64,000 nt of DNA from Priestia taiwanensis (GTDB lineage: Bacteria; Bacillota; Bacilli; Bacillales; Bacillaceae_G). Below, in pieces: positions 63,184-64,000 of the stretch (position 1 is the first letter of the stretch; each line of letters starts with the position of its first letter). The position numbers and the translations under genes are program-made. Location of the stretch: the NCBI RefSeq assembly GCF_014638355.1, contig NZ_BMFK01000004.1, positions 62,001-126,000 on the forward strand, in the 5' to 3' direction. The notes beneath the pieces were generated by a model that saw nothing but the letters and a program-made list of their open reading frames with translations, had not been told where the DNA came from and did no database searches.

Positions 63184-64000
63184 CTACTTAGTTAAAGTTT
63201 TTGCAAGATTTCCAAATAACTCTATATAAGTTTGAATTGATTCATTTGTGTAAGTATCCGCTGGTGCATAAACAATTTGATTTTTAGAAACAGCAGTTGT
63301 CTTTTGAAGAGCAGGTGAGTTAGCAATAACATCCTTAGCAGGAGGTGACGTAGCTGCGTCAGATGTTGCTGCATCACGATCTAGTACGAAAAGCCAATCA
63401 GGGTTTTTTTGTGCAATAGCTTCAACAGAAACTTCATCACCTTTATGACCTGCAGTAGAATCGGCAACTTCTAATGCTGGAACCCAACCGAAGATTTCAT
63501 ACATTGGTCCCCAAACACGTCCAGACTTAGGAGCTGCGAAACCAATATCTCCACCAGTAACGATAACACTCATAATTGTATCTTTTCCATTATAAGCAGA
63601 TTTTGTATCTGCAATCGCTTTATCAAAATCAGCTACCATTTTTTTCGCTTCATCATTTTTATCAAAAATTTTGCCTAAAGCAATTGTAGAATTTTTAAGT
63701 CCATCTACTAAGTTTTTCCCAGGCGTAGCAGATTCTTTCGAAACATCAAAATTAAGATCAATAACAGTTGCTTTTGGCACTAATTTTTTGATTTCTTCGT
63801 AACGGTCACCAAATCGTTGACCGATGATTACAAGTTCAGGGTTTGCCGCTGCTAGAATTTCAAGATTTGGTTCGCGGTGGTTTCCAATATTTTTAACTGA
63901 ATCATCCTTTGCATATACTGAATCAGCAGGCATGATATCTTTTGGAGCAGCCGCTAATTTAATGTCCCAATCAGCTAACGTTTCAAACGTTCTACTATCC
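63184..64000 (-). CDS. Iron-siderophore binding protein (YclQ/FatB-like), 5' end cut by the window
   Basis: The frame is open to the window edge; the visible 271 residues lack the signal peptide. The two-lobed FatB/YclQ fold is seen in SRTFETLADWDIKLAAAPKD, NLEILAAANPELVIIGQRFGDRYEEI, ...ATVIDLNFDVSKE, VTGGDIGFAAPKSGRVWGP and NPDWLFVLDRDAAT. It would capture ferric siderophore outside the membrane for the YclNOP-like permease. A methionine at 63931-63933 is internal, not the start. Confidence 0.87.
   Translation of the reverse strand, partial: DSRTFETLADWDIKLAAAPKDIMPADSVYAKDDSVKNIGNHREPNLEILAAANPELVIIGQRFGDRYEEIKKLVPKATVIDLNFDVSKESATPGKNLVDGLKNSTIALGKIFDKNDEAKKMVADFDKAIADTKSAYNGKDTIMSVIVTGGDIGFAAPKSGRVWGPMYEIFGWVPALEVADSTAGHKGDEVSVEAIAQKNPDWLFVLDRDAATSDAATSPPAKDVIANSPALQKTTAVSKNQIVYAPADTYTNESIQTYIELFGNLAKTLTK

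Overview
The window is a chromosomal segment of a Bacillus cereus-group bacterium (low GC, Firmicutes SD sequences with many TTG/GTG starts). The main support is a long run that follows the Bacillus subtilis yur/yus order (suf, metNIQ, yusD-E-F, gcvH, yusI, fadN-A-E, yuzL, fadM, CotF-like yusN, yusU). Further support comes from a collagen-like exosporium protein, a lipoprotein class A beta-lactamase with its own BlaR1/BlaI, and a petrobactin-type siderophore importer. No rRNA, tRNA, CRISPR array or intact insertion sequence was seen.

Layout. 1-9.7 kb: sufC/sufD, zinc-ribbon membrane proteins (one broken by a single stop codon), metNIQ under a SAM-I riboswitch, and the yusD-yusE-yusF-gcvH-yusI group. 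10-14 kb: a LytS/LytTR two-component system next to an OFA-family MFS transporter, resembling the E. coli YpdAB-YhjX pyruvate circuit. 14.2-23.7 kb: fadN-fadA-fadE with a perfect FadR box, yuzL, a PadR/DUF1700/DUF4097 module, proline dehydrogenase and two CotF-like coat proteins. 23.7-29.3 kb: transaldolase, nupC-cdd, yusU, a MerR gene with a doubtful start, a CNNM/CorC-type membrane protein, and an RraA-family protein. 29.5-37 kb: a catabolic operon (PTS IIC, MupG-like glycosidase, amidohydrolase, DgaE-like PLP lyase, DgaF-like aldolase, KDG kinase, GntR regulator) preceded by a cre site and a 44-bp perfect palindrome. 37.3-45.7 kb: nitronate monooxygenase, nhaC behind a T-box, two tandem ECF sigma/DUF4179 pairs, yeeI. 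45.7-49.6 kb: heme-stress locus hssRS-hrtAB with a recognisable HssR direct repeat. 49.8-54.4 kb: a decayed exosporium-type head domain, an intact collagen-like protein, a yidC2 gene behind a MifM-like arrest-peptide leader, an AraC regulator, and an IS3-family transposase relic. 54.5-57.9 kb: divergent bla / blaR1-blaI. 58-60.3 kb: sparse, partly decayed DNA and an Ltp-repeat membrane protein. 60.3-64 kb: a siderophore ABC importer running off the window edge.

How the parts work together. Most operons carry their control element in view: SAM riboswitch (met), FadR box (fad), T-box (nhaC), HssR repeat (hrt), BlaI dyads (bla), cre plus palindrome (PTS operon). The most interesting is the leader of yidC2. 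A small membrane-anchored protein ends in a segment aligning with the ribosome-arrest sequence of B. subtilis MifM, and its 3' coding end holds a 15-bp hairpin that buries the yidC2 Shine-Dalgarno sequence. This is the layout expected of a translation-arrest sensor of membrane-insertion capacity.
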